The notes beneath the pieces are model-generated. The model had not been told where the DNA came from, made no database searches, and saw nothing but the letters and a program-made list of their open reading frames with translations. A DNA stretch of 64,000 nt from contig NZ_CP048878.1 of the NCBI RefSeq assembly GCF_011009015.1, positions 981,501 through 1,045,500 of the forward strand. Reading direction: 5' to 3'. Within the stretch, counting starts at the first letter, position 1, and each line of letters opens with the position of its first letter. The position numbers and the translations under genes were made by a program. Source of the stretch: Spartinivicinus ruber (GTDB lineage: Bacteria; Pseudomonadota; Gammaproteobacteria; Pseudomonadales; Zooshikellaceae). This document shows, one piece after another, positions 45,681-53,824 of the stretch.

Positions 45681-46448
45681 ATGAGATGCTTAGTTACTCT
45701 ATTAATTTTTATAAGCACTTTTTCATTAGCAAAAAATGAAGATGAAAAAGTTATTAATATTGTTACGGGTGAATACCCGCCTTGGATTTCAAAAAGTATG
45801 AAGCATGGTGGTTTTGCTCAGCATATGACTTCAGAAATATATAAACGAGCTGGGTATCAAGTGAGTTATTTTTATTATCCCTGGGCGAGAACTGCTAAAG
45901 AAGCGCAAAGTGGAAAATATCATGCTAGCATGTTTTGGTACTACTCAAAACAACGAGAAAAAAATTTTTACCATAGTGATTCGTTGTTTACAGAAGATGT
46001 TGTTTTCTTTCATCTGAAAACAACTGATATTAAAAATTGGCTTTCTCTTAAAGATTTGAAAGAATATAGAATTGGTGCAACTAGGGGTTATACTTATACG
46101 CCAGAATTTTGGAAAGCATATGAGAATGGTAGCTTAAATATTATTGTTAATAGTTCTGATGAGATTAATTTTAAGATGCTACTTAAAAAGAGAATTGATT
46201 TATTTTTATCTGCAACTGTACCAGGCTATAGTTTGTTATTAAAAGAATTCTCTAAAGAACAAGTTGGAACTATTACCTTTTTTTCTCGTCCTTATTTTTC
46301 TAATACTAATCATTTGATTTTTCCTAAAAAAATAGCTGATTCACGAATGTTGTTGGAGGTTTTTAATAAAGGCCTGAAAGTTATAAAAAAAGAAGGGATG
46401 TATGAAAAATATTACGACTTGCTGTTGGAAGGGTATTATAAAAAATGA
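45681..46448 (+). CDS. Periplasmic solute-binding protein, family 3
   Basis: The ATG at 45681 gives a direct signal peptide (MRCLVTLLIFISTFSLA); a longer frame from 45621 has no hydrophobic start. The 255-residue product has the family-3 pattern: INIVTGEYPPWIS, GGFAQHMTSEIYKRAGY, YYPWARTAKEAQSGKYHASM and a long C-terminal helix. As with 24759-25511 and 60570-61373, no transporter is nearby. Ligand unknown. A bidirectional terminator follows. Confidence 0.8.
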   Translation: MRCLVTLLIFISTFSLAKNEDEKVINIVTGEYPPWISKSMKHGGFAQHMTSEIYKRAGYQVSYFYYPWARTAKEAQSGKYHASMFWYYSKQREKNFYHSDSLFTEDVVFFHLKTTDIKNWLSLKDLKEYRIGATRGYTYTPEFWKAYENGSLNIIVNSSDEINFKMLLKKRIDLFLSATVPGYSLLLKEFSKEQVGTITFFSRPYFSNTNHLIFPKKIADSRMLLEVFNKGLKVIKKEGMYEKYYDLLLEGYYKK

Positions 46449-46474
46449 TTTAATGTTTGTTCTATTTTTGTATG

Positions 46475-46508
46475 TTTTTAGGGAATAAAAGACAATATTC
46501 CCTAAAAA
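46475..46508. terminator. Bidirectional terminator
   Basis: A perfect 13-bp stem (TTTTTAGGGAATA and TATTCCCTAAAAA) with an 8-base loop lies between convergent genes. A/T tracts on both sides suit termination in both directions. Confidence 0.8.
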
Positions 46509-46519
46509 TTATTTGCTCA

Positions 46520-47377
46520 TTAATTGCCCCATAATTCCATATATTCACGACATTTCTCATTAGTATTTAAAAACCATAGTGGTAGTGTGATTGAACCATT
46601 AACACACTCGATTTCCATCGTTGTTTCTACGGTGATGGTTTCAGCACTGCCTTGATGTAAAACTTCTATCGTCCATTGTGTGGAAGCTGTGAAGAGTTGA
46701 TTCCAATTTTTTGTATGGGCTAATGCTGAGCTAAATAAGTTATCTATACTTGGCAAAGTAGTGGCTGTAAACGGTAGGGACTGACTGGTGCTGGCCCCAT
46801 CTTTAGGAGAAAATGCCTTGAGTGAATAATATATTGATGCATCAATATAGTTGCCGAAACGGTCTCGCATTTGGCAATCAGGCTCAGTAGAGCTGTTACA
46901 GACAACATTTGCTGTGCCATGATTATCGATTTCTATATTACCAATTTTATATATCGTTCTTGTTTTTTTTGCATAGGCTGGTAGTAAGGAAAACCCTAAT
47001 TGGTGTGCTTCTGACTTTAATAATTGCATATCTTTTGCCTTCGCTAATGGAGAGAGTATGCCATTAATTTTCAGGTAACTTTGTCCAGTAAATAAACCGC
47101 TACTCCAGGTGTGTTTACTTATCGATAAACTTGGAGCGCCACCTCTTGCTTCAATTCCTCCATTCTTTGAGACAAACCATATGAGTGTGTTATCTAACGA
47201 ATCTGTAAATAAATAAAACTTATCTTTTATCGCTTGGCTAAAGTTATTTGCAGCGTTTTGTTCGTCTGGAATCAATGGTTTTGCTGATAAATATGTTGAT
47301 AACAGCACAGAAGCGCTAATAGCTGTAATATTAAGTAGCCTTATAAAAGAGAATTGTTTGCTAAGGTTTTGATTCAT
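46520..47377 (-). CDS. Secreted protein of unknown function
   Basis: The ATG at 47377 has AGGGA at good spacing and starts a 285-residue product whose signal peptide runs to about residue 32 (AISASVLLSTYLSAKP). The mature protein has two pairs of cysteines (NVVCNSSTEPDCQ; IECVNGS and NEKCRE) and mixed beta character. No family is recognised. The start of the mature part and the short variable segments might suit a pilin-like or adhesive subunit, but no N-methylation motif is present. The gene is convergent with the solute-binding protein gene. Confidence 0.65.
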   Translation of the reverse strand: MNQNLSKQFSFIRLLNITAISASVLLSTYLSAKPLIPDEQNAANNFSQAIKDKFYLFTDSLDNTLIWFVSKNGGIEARGGAPSLSISKHTWSSGLFTGQSYLKINGILSPLAKAKDMQLLKSEAHQLGFSLLPAYAKKTRTIYKIGNIEIDNHGTANVVCNSSTEPDCQMRDRFGNYIDASIYYSLKAFSPKDGASTSQSLPFTATTLPSIDNLFSSALAHTKNWNQLFTASTQWTIEVLHQGSAETITVETTMEIECVNGSITLPLWFLNTNEKCREYMELWGN

Positions 47378-47778
47378 GAATATCCCTGTTGGTTTCTTAA
47401 ACCAAGGCACTACAATATCTTTGGCTTTATTTGAAGTTTGTGTTGGTTGAGTTAATAAAAGATAACCTGAAACGTATAAGAGGAGAAGATTAGGGTAATG
47501 GCCATTGAGCGATTTTTCATCGCTGAAAAGATAAAGTTAAACTTAAATTAAGGGTTGTCAGAATAGTTGGTATTTATTAGATTTACATTGTTTTACACTA
47601 ATCTGTTTATTGGATTTTTAGCTGATAATTTTGAGTTGTATTTAAGAAGCTTATAATCACCGCTAAGAAGCCAACTTGACCAAACTAGAGAGGAAGTAGA
47701 TAAATGGCTTGCCTGTCAGTAGTAAGCAAGGAATAATTACTGATAGGGTGTAATCAGTGCAAAGCGTGAGTGTAGCTA
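47378..47778. promoter_or_regulatory. Upstream region of the two-component operon
   Basis: About 400 bases without a gene. A TATAAT box at 47652-47657 with a weak TTGAGT 15 bases upstream is a candidate promoter for the response regulator and kinase. Assignment is tentative. Confidence 0.35.
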
Positions 47779-48471
47779 ATGAAGCGACGAATTGCTGTAG
47801 TTGAAGATGAAGCGGCTATAAGGGAAAACTATCGGGCAGTATTAACCCGTTATGGCTATGATGTGTCATTATATAGTAACCGACCCACGGCAATGAAAGC
47901 TTTTCGTGAACAGTTGCCAGAGTTAGCCATTATTGATGTGGGGTTGGAAGATGAAGTGGAAGGCGGCTTTGAGTTGTGTCGGGAACTACGTTCTATGGCT
48001 CCCCAATTGCCGATTATTTTCCTAACTGCAAGGGACAGTGAGTTTGATGCAATTTCTGGGTTACGATTAGGTGCTGATGACTATTTGACCAAAGACATTA
48101 GCTTGGAACATATGGTTGCCAGAATTGTTGCCTTGTTTCGGCGAGTAGACTCGTTAAAGCAATCACAAGAAGAATCCCAACAGGTAGTGGAAGGACCTCT
48201 AATATTAGACTTGGACCGAATGACTGCAGTTTGGAAAGATGCCCCAGTGCCATTAACATTGACTGAGTTTTGGTTGGTTCACGCTTTAGCCAAACATCCT
48301 GGACATGTTAAAAATAGACAACAGTTGATGGATGCGGCAAATGTCGTACTAGATGATAGTACTATTACATCACATATTAAGCGTATTAGAAAAAAATTTC
48401 TGAAACTTGACCCTGCTTTTACTGCCATTGAAACCATTTATGGATTTGGCTACCGTTGGCAACCTCACTGA
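47779..48471 (+). CDS. pdsR: OmpR-type response regulator, PdsR-like
   Basis: The 230-residue regulator has a receiver domain (about 1-120) with phospho-acceptor Asp near residue 54 (AIIDVGLEDEVEGGFE), Thr and Lys switch residues (LTARD, LTKD), and a winged-helix C-terminal domain ending IETIYGFGYRW. The long acidic loop after the Asp and the phrase VEDEAAIRENYRAVL match the response regulator of the proteobacterial dedicated sortase system. It precedes the kinase by 12 bases. In known loci a sortase and its vWA-type substrate lie nearby; neither is in this window, so the regulated genes are elsewhere or replaced. Confidence 0.85.
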   Translation: MKRRIAVVEDEAAIRENYRAVLTRYGYDVSLYSNRPTAMKAFREQLPELAIIDVGLEDEVEGGFELCRELRSMAPQLPIIFLTARDSEFDAISGLRLGADDYLTKDISLEHMVARIVALFRRVDSLKQSQEESQQVVEGPLILDLDRMTAVWKDAPVPLTLTEFWLVHALAKHPGHVKNRQQLMDAANVVLDDSTITSHIKRIRKKFLKLDPAFTAIETIYGFGYRWQPH

Positions 48472-48483
48472 TTTTACCCTTTT

Positions 48484-50619
48484 ATGCGACTTCCATTACA
48501 GTTGTTATTTATCAGTCTATTTATGCTTGCATTGCCCTGGGCTGGTTGCCAATATGTAAAAGAGCTGGAGTCAGCATTACGTAAGGGGCAGGAAAACACC
48601 TTATTGGCAAGTGTTCAAGTATTGGCACAGTCACTTGATGATGTTGAGCAGTTTTACCCGACAACTGCCTTTGTTAATCAACCACCTCAAGCTGATAGAC
48701 AATTATATGCCTATCAGTTGGCAAGGCCGATGATTGTGGATGGTTATGCTGATGATTGGGTAACAGAACAACAACAGGTAAAATGGTGGCCTGTGCGGGC
48801 TGGGTCAGAACATACCCAGTTAGCCGTCAGTATAGGCATTTATCAGCAACAGCAGTTCTCATCAGGCTCATTGTATTTATATCTTAATATTAAAGACGGT
48901 CAGCTACACTATAGACCTTATCGGGAAAAGCGGGCCATTGCATCAGATGCAGTATTGATAGAGCTGCAGCATCCCTGGGGTACCCGTTCAGCCTATTTAC
49001 TGGATACTAGTGCACCAGGATTATTGAGAGCGGCGGAAATTACTCATCAGTTTGGACAATTAGAACGGATAGAAAGGGATGATATCAGTGGCTATTGGCA
49101 GGAGTCAGCCCAAGGAGTAGCCATTGAGTTACAAATGCCGTTATCTATAGTTGGACAGCGAATAGCAGTCAGCTACTTGGATTATCAGCCAGCGACAGAT
49201 CAAGTGGTGATGTATAAAACAGGATATCCACCACAGTTGTTGACTATGCCAGAGTTGCATCAACATTTACAGTTGTTGCCACCACCTGAGGGGTATTTAA
49301 TTAGATCCAAACCAAGGTTAGCTGAACAAATTGAACCTTACGCTAATAATGTGGATGAGCTATTAGTAGTTGATAAACAGGGTTGGCTGCTGGCCCGTAC
49401 TTATCGGCATCAAGATACGGACTCAGATGACTTTGAAGAAAGTTATAGCTATGGTTTTTGGCGCTGGCTATACCGACTGTTGCTCGGTGATAAGCGTCAG
49501 TTAGCGACCTTTTCTGAAGTTGAAAGCAGACTATATAATGAACAAGTACAAGCTGTTTTGCAGGGTAAAGCAAACGCTCAATGGTATCGTTCTTCTAGTG
49601 ATCAAACTAAGGTAGCTGTAGCTTATCCAGTCAAAAATGAGTTGGGGGTGATAGGTGCTATTGTATTAATTAATAGTAGTGATGAAATCTTATCGTTAAC
49701 TAACTCTGCCTGGCGTGAACTATTACAAATAACTTTATTGGTTGTCACAATTTGTGTATTTGCTTTATTTGGGTATGCTAGTTGGCTGTCATTTAGGATA
49801 AAGCGGTTAAGCCAATTGGCTGAACGAGTATTGACTAAAGAAGGCCAATTAATTCATTATTTTCCTGTTTCTCATGCTCAGGATGAAGTGGGGGATTTAA
49901 ATCGAAGCTTTGCCGTGTTGCATAGCCGTTTAATGGATTATACCCATTATTTACAAGGGCTATCCAGTAAGTTAGCCCATGAGTTACGTACACCTCTCGC
50001 TGTCATAAAGTCTTCACTGGATAATATGGCACTAGAGCCACTTTCCGATACAGTAAAGGTCTATCAATCTCGTGCCAGGGAAGGAGTAAATCGGCTACGT
50101 TACTTAATTGAAGCCATGAGTGAGGCTAACCGGGTTGAGCAAAGTATTGCTAGTGCTGAACCTGAGTTATTTAGCTTGAAGTCCGTTGTTGAAGGAATGG
50201 GACTAGCTTATCAAAGTGTATACCCTAATAAAAAAATTAAACTGGATATTACTGAAAATAGCTGTCAATTATCGGGCGAGCCAGAATTAATCAGTCAGAT
50301 GCTGGATAAATTAGTCAGTAATGCAGCAGACTTTACCCCTAATGATAAACAAATTACCATTGAGTTAGCTGTGCTAGAAAATGATTATTTACTTACAGTT
50401 AGCAACGAAGGGCCGCTATTACCAGAAACGATGCGTCATCAACTATTTGATTCGCTGGTTTCTGTACGCAAAGAATCTAGTGATAAGCAGCACTTAGGGT
50501 TTGGGTTATATATAGTTAAATTAATTGTTGATTTTTATGAAGGTGAAGTCAGTGCATCTAACCTAGATGACTTATCTGGTGTTATTTTTACGATAATTCT
50601 ACCCAAGAAGCACTTGTAA
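48484..50619 (+). CDS. pdsS: Sensor histidine kinase, PdsS-like
   Basis: The 711-residue membrane kinase starts with a helix (LLFISLFMLALPWAGC), followed by a large periplasmic region of about 390 residues. A second helix (about 412-435, LLQITLLVVTICVFALFGYASW), a HAMP-like linker, HisKA with the phospho-accepting His in LAHELRTPLA near residue 499, and a HATPase domain (LVSNAADFTP; GFGLYIVKL) follow. The opening and large periplasmic domain match kinases of the proteobacterial dedicated sortase system. The HATPase G2 region is less canonical but complete. It is co-transcribed with the response regulator. Confidence 0.86.
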   Translation: MRLPLQLLFISLFMLALPWAGCQYVKELESALRKGQENTLLASVQVLAQSLDDVEQFYPTTAFVNQPPQADRQLYAYQLARPMIVDGYADDWVTEQQQVKWWPVRAGSEHTQLAVSIGIYQQQQFSSGSLYLYLNIKDGQLHYRPYREKRAIASDAVLIELQHPWGTRSAYLLDTSAPGLLRAAEITHQFGQLERIERDDISGYWQESAQGVAIELQMPLSIVGQRIAVSYLDYQPATDQVVMYKTGYPPQLLTMPELHQHLQLLPPPEGYLIRSKPRLAEQIEPYANNVDELLVVDKQGWLLARTYRHQDTDSDDFEESYSYGFWRWLYRLLLGDKRQLATFSEVESRLYNEQVQAVLQGKANAQWYRSSSDQTKVAVAYPVKNELGVIGAIVLINSSDEILSLTNSAWRELLQITLLVVTICVFALFGYASWLSFRIKRLSQLAERVLTKEGQLIHYFPVSHAQDEVGDLNRSFAVLHSRLMDYTHYLQGLSSKLAHELRTPLAVIKSSLDNMALEPLSDTVKVYQSRAREGVNRLRYLIEAMSEANRVEQSIASAEPELFSLKSVVEGMGLAYQSVYPNKKIKLDITENSCQLSGEPELISQMLDKLVSNAADFTPNDKQITIELAVLENDYLLTVSNEGPLLPETMRHQLFDSLVSVRKESSDKQHLGFGLYIVKLIVDFYEGEVSASNLDDLSGVIFTIILPKKHL

Positions 50620-50622
50620 AAA

Positions 50623-50926
50623 TCAAAAGTTAAAAAGTCTGTTAAATACAGTTTTAGTTTTGCTAATTTTTTGCTGAGAATGATATTCCACATAGAAATC
50701 ACTCTCAGCCACTAAATCTAATAGAGAGTTCAATATGGCTTGATGTACATCTTCATGTTGAACTATTTCAATAAAAACCGGGAATTAATTCCGGGCAGAG
50801 GTCAAAATCTTGACCAAAACCATGCCCTATACTCATTCTAACCAAATGTGTAAAAGCAGCATATTTTTCCTTCTTAGCCCAATGAGTGACAGTTTCTTGC
50901 TGAACTGGAGTGGGTAATTTGAACAT
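50623..50926 (-). pseudogene. Small gene broken by a single-base frameshift
   Basis: From the ATG at 50926 a protein-like frame (MFKLPTPVQQETVTHWAKKE...) runs 53 codons to a stop near 50767. The +1 frame then continues in the same style (FIEIVQHEDVHQAILNSLLD...) to a stop at 50623. Removing one base from an A5 run at 50773-50777 joins them into about 100 residues reading ...ELIPG-FIEIVQHED... The family is unknown. It could be a true frameshift mutation, a sequencing error in a homopolymer, or programmed slippage. Confidence 0.6.
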
Positions 50927-51137
50927 TATTAACTACTTTTTCCTTTTGAGTCCTAAAAAACTGTCTGAGCTTATTGACAGGTTAAAGCTAAATTTAATGG
51001 GATTTATGCCAGTTTCACAAATATTTATTTATGAAACTGTAAAAAATGTACGAATGCCCTTTCTGGTCTGTAACAGGACTGTAGTTACAGTACTGGCTCA
51101 TATACCAGCTAAAAATCTTCTCAGTGTAGATAAGGTA

Positions 51138-51740
51138 TTAATAAGCATTTTCATGTTTGAAGGTTAATGCTAATAACAATGAACGAAAGCTATCAGTAAC
51201 TGGAAATAGCTTTTCATCTTCAATATCTGCATACGAAATGGATGGGTGAATTCTATTTGTGCTAAAGTCTAGGCAAAGTAAATTGCCATTACAGCTCCAA
51301 ATAGGAAATAGTTGAATGGATTTGACTTCTCTGGTAATTTCATCAGGTTGTCCATCCAAAAAATATTGAGCCTCAATTATCTCAGATACGATATTGTCGT
51401 CATCCGGAGTAAAGTACTTTTCCCAAGGAAAGGTAAATTCACTTTTTCCACCTAAACGAGTTTTGCAATGAACACCAACAAACCCTTCTTTGCCAGGAAT
51501 TTTTGGTTTGCTACCATTACAGGCAAGAAGCCAGTCAAAATAATAAGACGGGAGTTGAATATTGAGTGCTTTTTCATTTGCTTTAATTTGAGATGTGTTA
51601 AAATTTCTACTCATTGGTGTCCAATGAATATCAGCTATAGATGGATTATCAATAAGGATATCGGTACCATCCTCAAAAGCACGCAGAATTCCATTATCAT
51701 TTTTTATATCAAGGTTTTTCATCTTTTTTCTTACCACCAT
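51138..51740 (-). CDS. SUKH-superfamily (SMI1/KNR4-like) probable immunity protein
   Basis: The 200-residue soluble protein has the SMI1/KNR4 pattern: an early helix followed by KALNIQLPSYYFDWLLACNGSKP, central strands with GVHCKTRLGGKSEF, and the late FPIWSCNGNLLCLDF. The last helix reads VTDSFRSLLLALTF. SUKH proteins are common immunity proteins of contact-dependent and T6SS toxins. No toxin or Rhs fragment lies beside it, so it is an orphan, perhaps retained for protection against neighbours. An ATG at 51722 is an alternative start. Confidence 0.75.
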   Translation of the reverse strand: MVVRKKMKNLDIKNDNGILRAFEDGTDILIDNPSIADIHWTPMSRNFNTSQIKANEKALNIQLPSYYFDWLLACNGSKPKIPGKEGFVGVHCKTRLGGKSEFTFPWEKYFTPDDDNIVSEIIEAQYFLDGQPDEITREVKSIQLFPIWSCNGNLLCLDFSTNRIHPSISYADIEDEKLFPVTDSFRSLLLALTFKHENAY

Positions 51741-52262
51741 TATTTTATAGTTTCAATACAATATTCACTAACCGCTAGTATTTTTATCAGCAATCAAGTG
51801 GAGCTGAGTTTTATTTTTTCACTCAGTTGTGTTGCAAGTCATTTATGTAGAATAACTACACAGCATTCCTTGTGCTTTGCTGGGCGAAAAAATAGTCTGA
51901 GGCTGCGGTGATTCAAATAATATTAAGAGGCCATTATTTTTTATTGAATATATTATGTATAAAATAGCAGAAGCTATATAGTCTAATATAACTGAAAAGA
52001 CTAGGGTAGACTATAGCCTTTCTTGTTTAAAGAGTAATAGCTAAAATGTATTATTGCAAGTAAGTGCTCGCAAAAAGTGATAGGAGTTGTTGTTTTATTT
52101 TTAGACTGACCTTTGAGTATAACGTCAATATTATATTTTTATACCAAAATTAGTATTAAGGTATTAAACTGCTTTTCTCAATATTATATGAATAATATAA
52201 TGAGCAAGATTTAATATTCTAGGTGTATGGAAGTACTTACTACGATGGAAGTGATTTGAAAT
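51741..52262. other. Divergent intergenic region before the Ubl/E1 operon
   Basis: About 520 AT-rich bases between the SUKH gene (minus) and the EamA exporter gene (plus). It must hold the promoter of the six-gene operon. No riboswitch, T-box or clear promoter could be recognised by eye. Confidence 0.4.
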
Positions 52263-53216
52263 ATGAATATCTATTCAGAAAATAAAAGCCAGTTTACTCG
52301 TAATTTATGGTTGGCTACATTGTTTTTAGTTGTGTGTTGGACATGGGGTTCTACCTGGTTGGGAATAAAAGTTGCTGTAGATACCATTCCACCTTTGACG
52401 GCAGCAGGACTCAGATTTTTAGTAGCTTTCCCATTTTTTTTTGTGTTAGCAAAGTTTCTTAAGGAACCAATTAAATATCCTAAACAGCACAATAGTTTCT
52501 TTTATATAGTAACTATTGTTTATTTTATACTCCCTTATTTTTTTCTTAACTATGGTGAACAATTTGTCAGTTCAGGGCTAACATCATTGCTCTTTAGTTC
52601 TATGCCTGTCTGGATCATTATCTTTTCAATGATTATGCTAAAAGTCAAAGTCTATACCAATCAAGTGATTGGTATTGTTATTGGCTTTGTTAGTTTATTT
52701 ATGGTCCTCAGGTCTGAAAGTGTTACTATTGATCATGATGGTGCACTAGGCATAACTGCTATTATAGCTGCAGCACTCATGCATGCATATATTTATGTCT
52801 ATACAAAGCTCAAAGGCACTCAAATACCAGTAATAACTTATAATACACTACCTATTGGTATTGCTGGTTTTGTTTTATTATTTGCTGGTATTATTCTTGA
52901 AGATCCGCAATGGAGTCAATTTAGTTTTGAGTCAATCCTTAGCACATTATACCTTGGTATAATTGCATCAGCAGGTGGTTTTCTTGCTTACTTCTACTTG
53001 TTAAAGAAAGTAAATACAGTAGTCCTTTCATTTATTTTTGTTATTTTCCCTGTCTTTGCTCTAGTTCTCAGTAGTTGGTATGAGCAACAGCAAATGCAGG
53101 CTGAATCGTATTTTTTTGTAGCAACCTTATTAATAGGGTTTGCGATTACTAAGTTTGAGATGACAAGTTTGTTAGGGCTTAAGCGGCGGTATATAGAAAA
53201 AAGTGAGCTAAAATGA
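52263..53216 (+). CDS. EamA/DMT-family metabolite exporter
   Basis: The 317-residue protein has about ten membrane helices and the EamA signature WTWGSTWLGIKVAVDTIPPL near residue 25, with the second repeat beginning near 155. EamA proteins mainly export amino acids and related metabolites. Its stop overlaps the start of the next gene by four bases (ATGA), so it is the first gene of the operon and translationally coupled. In this context it probably exports the product of the sulfur-carrier and cysteine-synthase-like enzymes encoded downstream. Confidence 0.9.
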   Translation: MNIYSENKSQFTRNLWLATLFLVVCWTWGSTWLGIKVAVDTIPPLTAAGLRFLVAFPFFFVLAKFLKEPIKYPKQHNSFFYIVTIVYFILPYFFLNYGEQFVSSGLTSLLFSSMPVWIIIFSMIMLKVKVYTNQVIGIVIGFVSLFMVLRSESVTIDHDGALGITAIIAAALMHAYIYVYTKLKGTQIPVITYNTLPIGIAGFVLLFAGIILEDPQWSQFSFESILSTLYLGIIASAGGFLAYFYLLKKVNTVVLSFIFVIFPVFALVLSSWYEQQQMQAESYFFVATLLIGFAITKFEMTSLLGLKRRYIEKSELK

Positions 53217-53668
53217 GTAACAAACAAGATGCACTAACTTCTGATGCAATAAAAAAAATATATCAGCATGCAGAATCTACCTATCCAGAAGAGTGTTGTG
53301 GGTTTGTATTCGCTAGCGGTACTGTTCATCAAGGGATAAACATACAAAATCAATTACATGAGCAAGACCCAACTAAATACCCAAGAACAGCTAAAAATGG
53401 TTATTCTCTTTCATTTGAAGATATTCAAATACTAAATAAGTCTTTTGATAGCGATAATAAGGTTGTTGTTATATACCATTCACATCCAGATGCAGGAGCC
53501 TATTTTTCTGAGGAGGATACCAAACAAGCTTTGTTTGCTGGAGAACCTATTTATGATGTAGCTTATTTGGTAGTTGAAACAAGAAATGGCATGGCAGAAG
53601 ACTGTCGTTTATTTCAATTTAATCAGGGGGGATTTGTTGATGTCCCCTTGATTAACCTTGTTAGATGA
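53213..53668 (+). CDS. JAMM/MPN (M67) metalloprotease, Mec-like
   Basis: The 151-residue protein has the JAMM motif: Glu in YPEECCGFV near residue 24, then HSHPDAGAYFSEED near 85-98, which is the H-x-H-P-x6-S-x2-D zinc site. Stand-alone bacterial JAMM proteins of this size cleave after the C-terminal glycine pair of ubiquitin-like sulfur carriers. Examples are Mec+, which releases cysteine from CysO, and QbsD, which trims a carrier precursor. The next gene encodes such a carrier fused to its E1, so the substrate is probably that protein or its adduct. Confidence 0.9.
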   Translation: MSNKQDALTSDAIKKIYQHAESTYPEECCGFVFASGTVHQGINIQNQLHEQDPTKYPRTAKNGYSLSFEDIQILNKSFDSDNKVVVIYHSHPDAGAYFSEEDTKQALFAGEPIYDVAYLVVETRNGMAEDCRLFQFNQGGFVDVPLINLVR

Positions 53669-53694
53669 CAGTAAATTATTATTTTCTGATGCAT

Positions 53695-53732
53695 ACCTCT
53701 AATAATTTTTTATGTCCTTCAATTATTAGAGG
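53695..53732. repeat. Compact hairpin related to the 41,810 element
   Basis: ACCTCTAATAATT and AATTATTAGAGG form a 12-bp stem around a short loop, followed by CACC. The arms are the same as the core of the inverted ends of the MITE-like element at 41810-41980, without its middle. It sits between the JAMM and Ubl-E1 genes and could slow transcription there. Confidence 0.6.
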
Positions 53733-53824
53733 CACCTAATTAATTTTGGGTTGCTTAATATAGCACTACAAAGTTTTACACTTGCCAAAATTGGCTTTGT
53801 TATTAATAGTCAAAGGAATATATT

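Noticed and set aside
50910-51167. 85-codon plus-strand frame with GTG start
   Set aside because: It overlaps the ends of two minus-strand genes and has no ribosome site; the minus-strand readings are better supported.
51468-51911. 147-codon plus-strand frame
   Set aside because: It is mostly antisense to the SUKH-type gene, and its composition and lack of motif suggest a chance frame.
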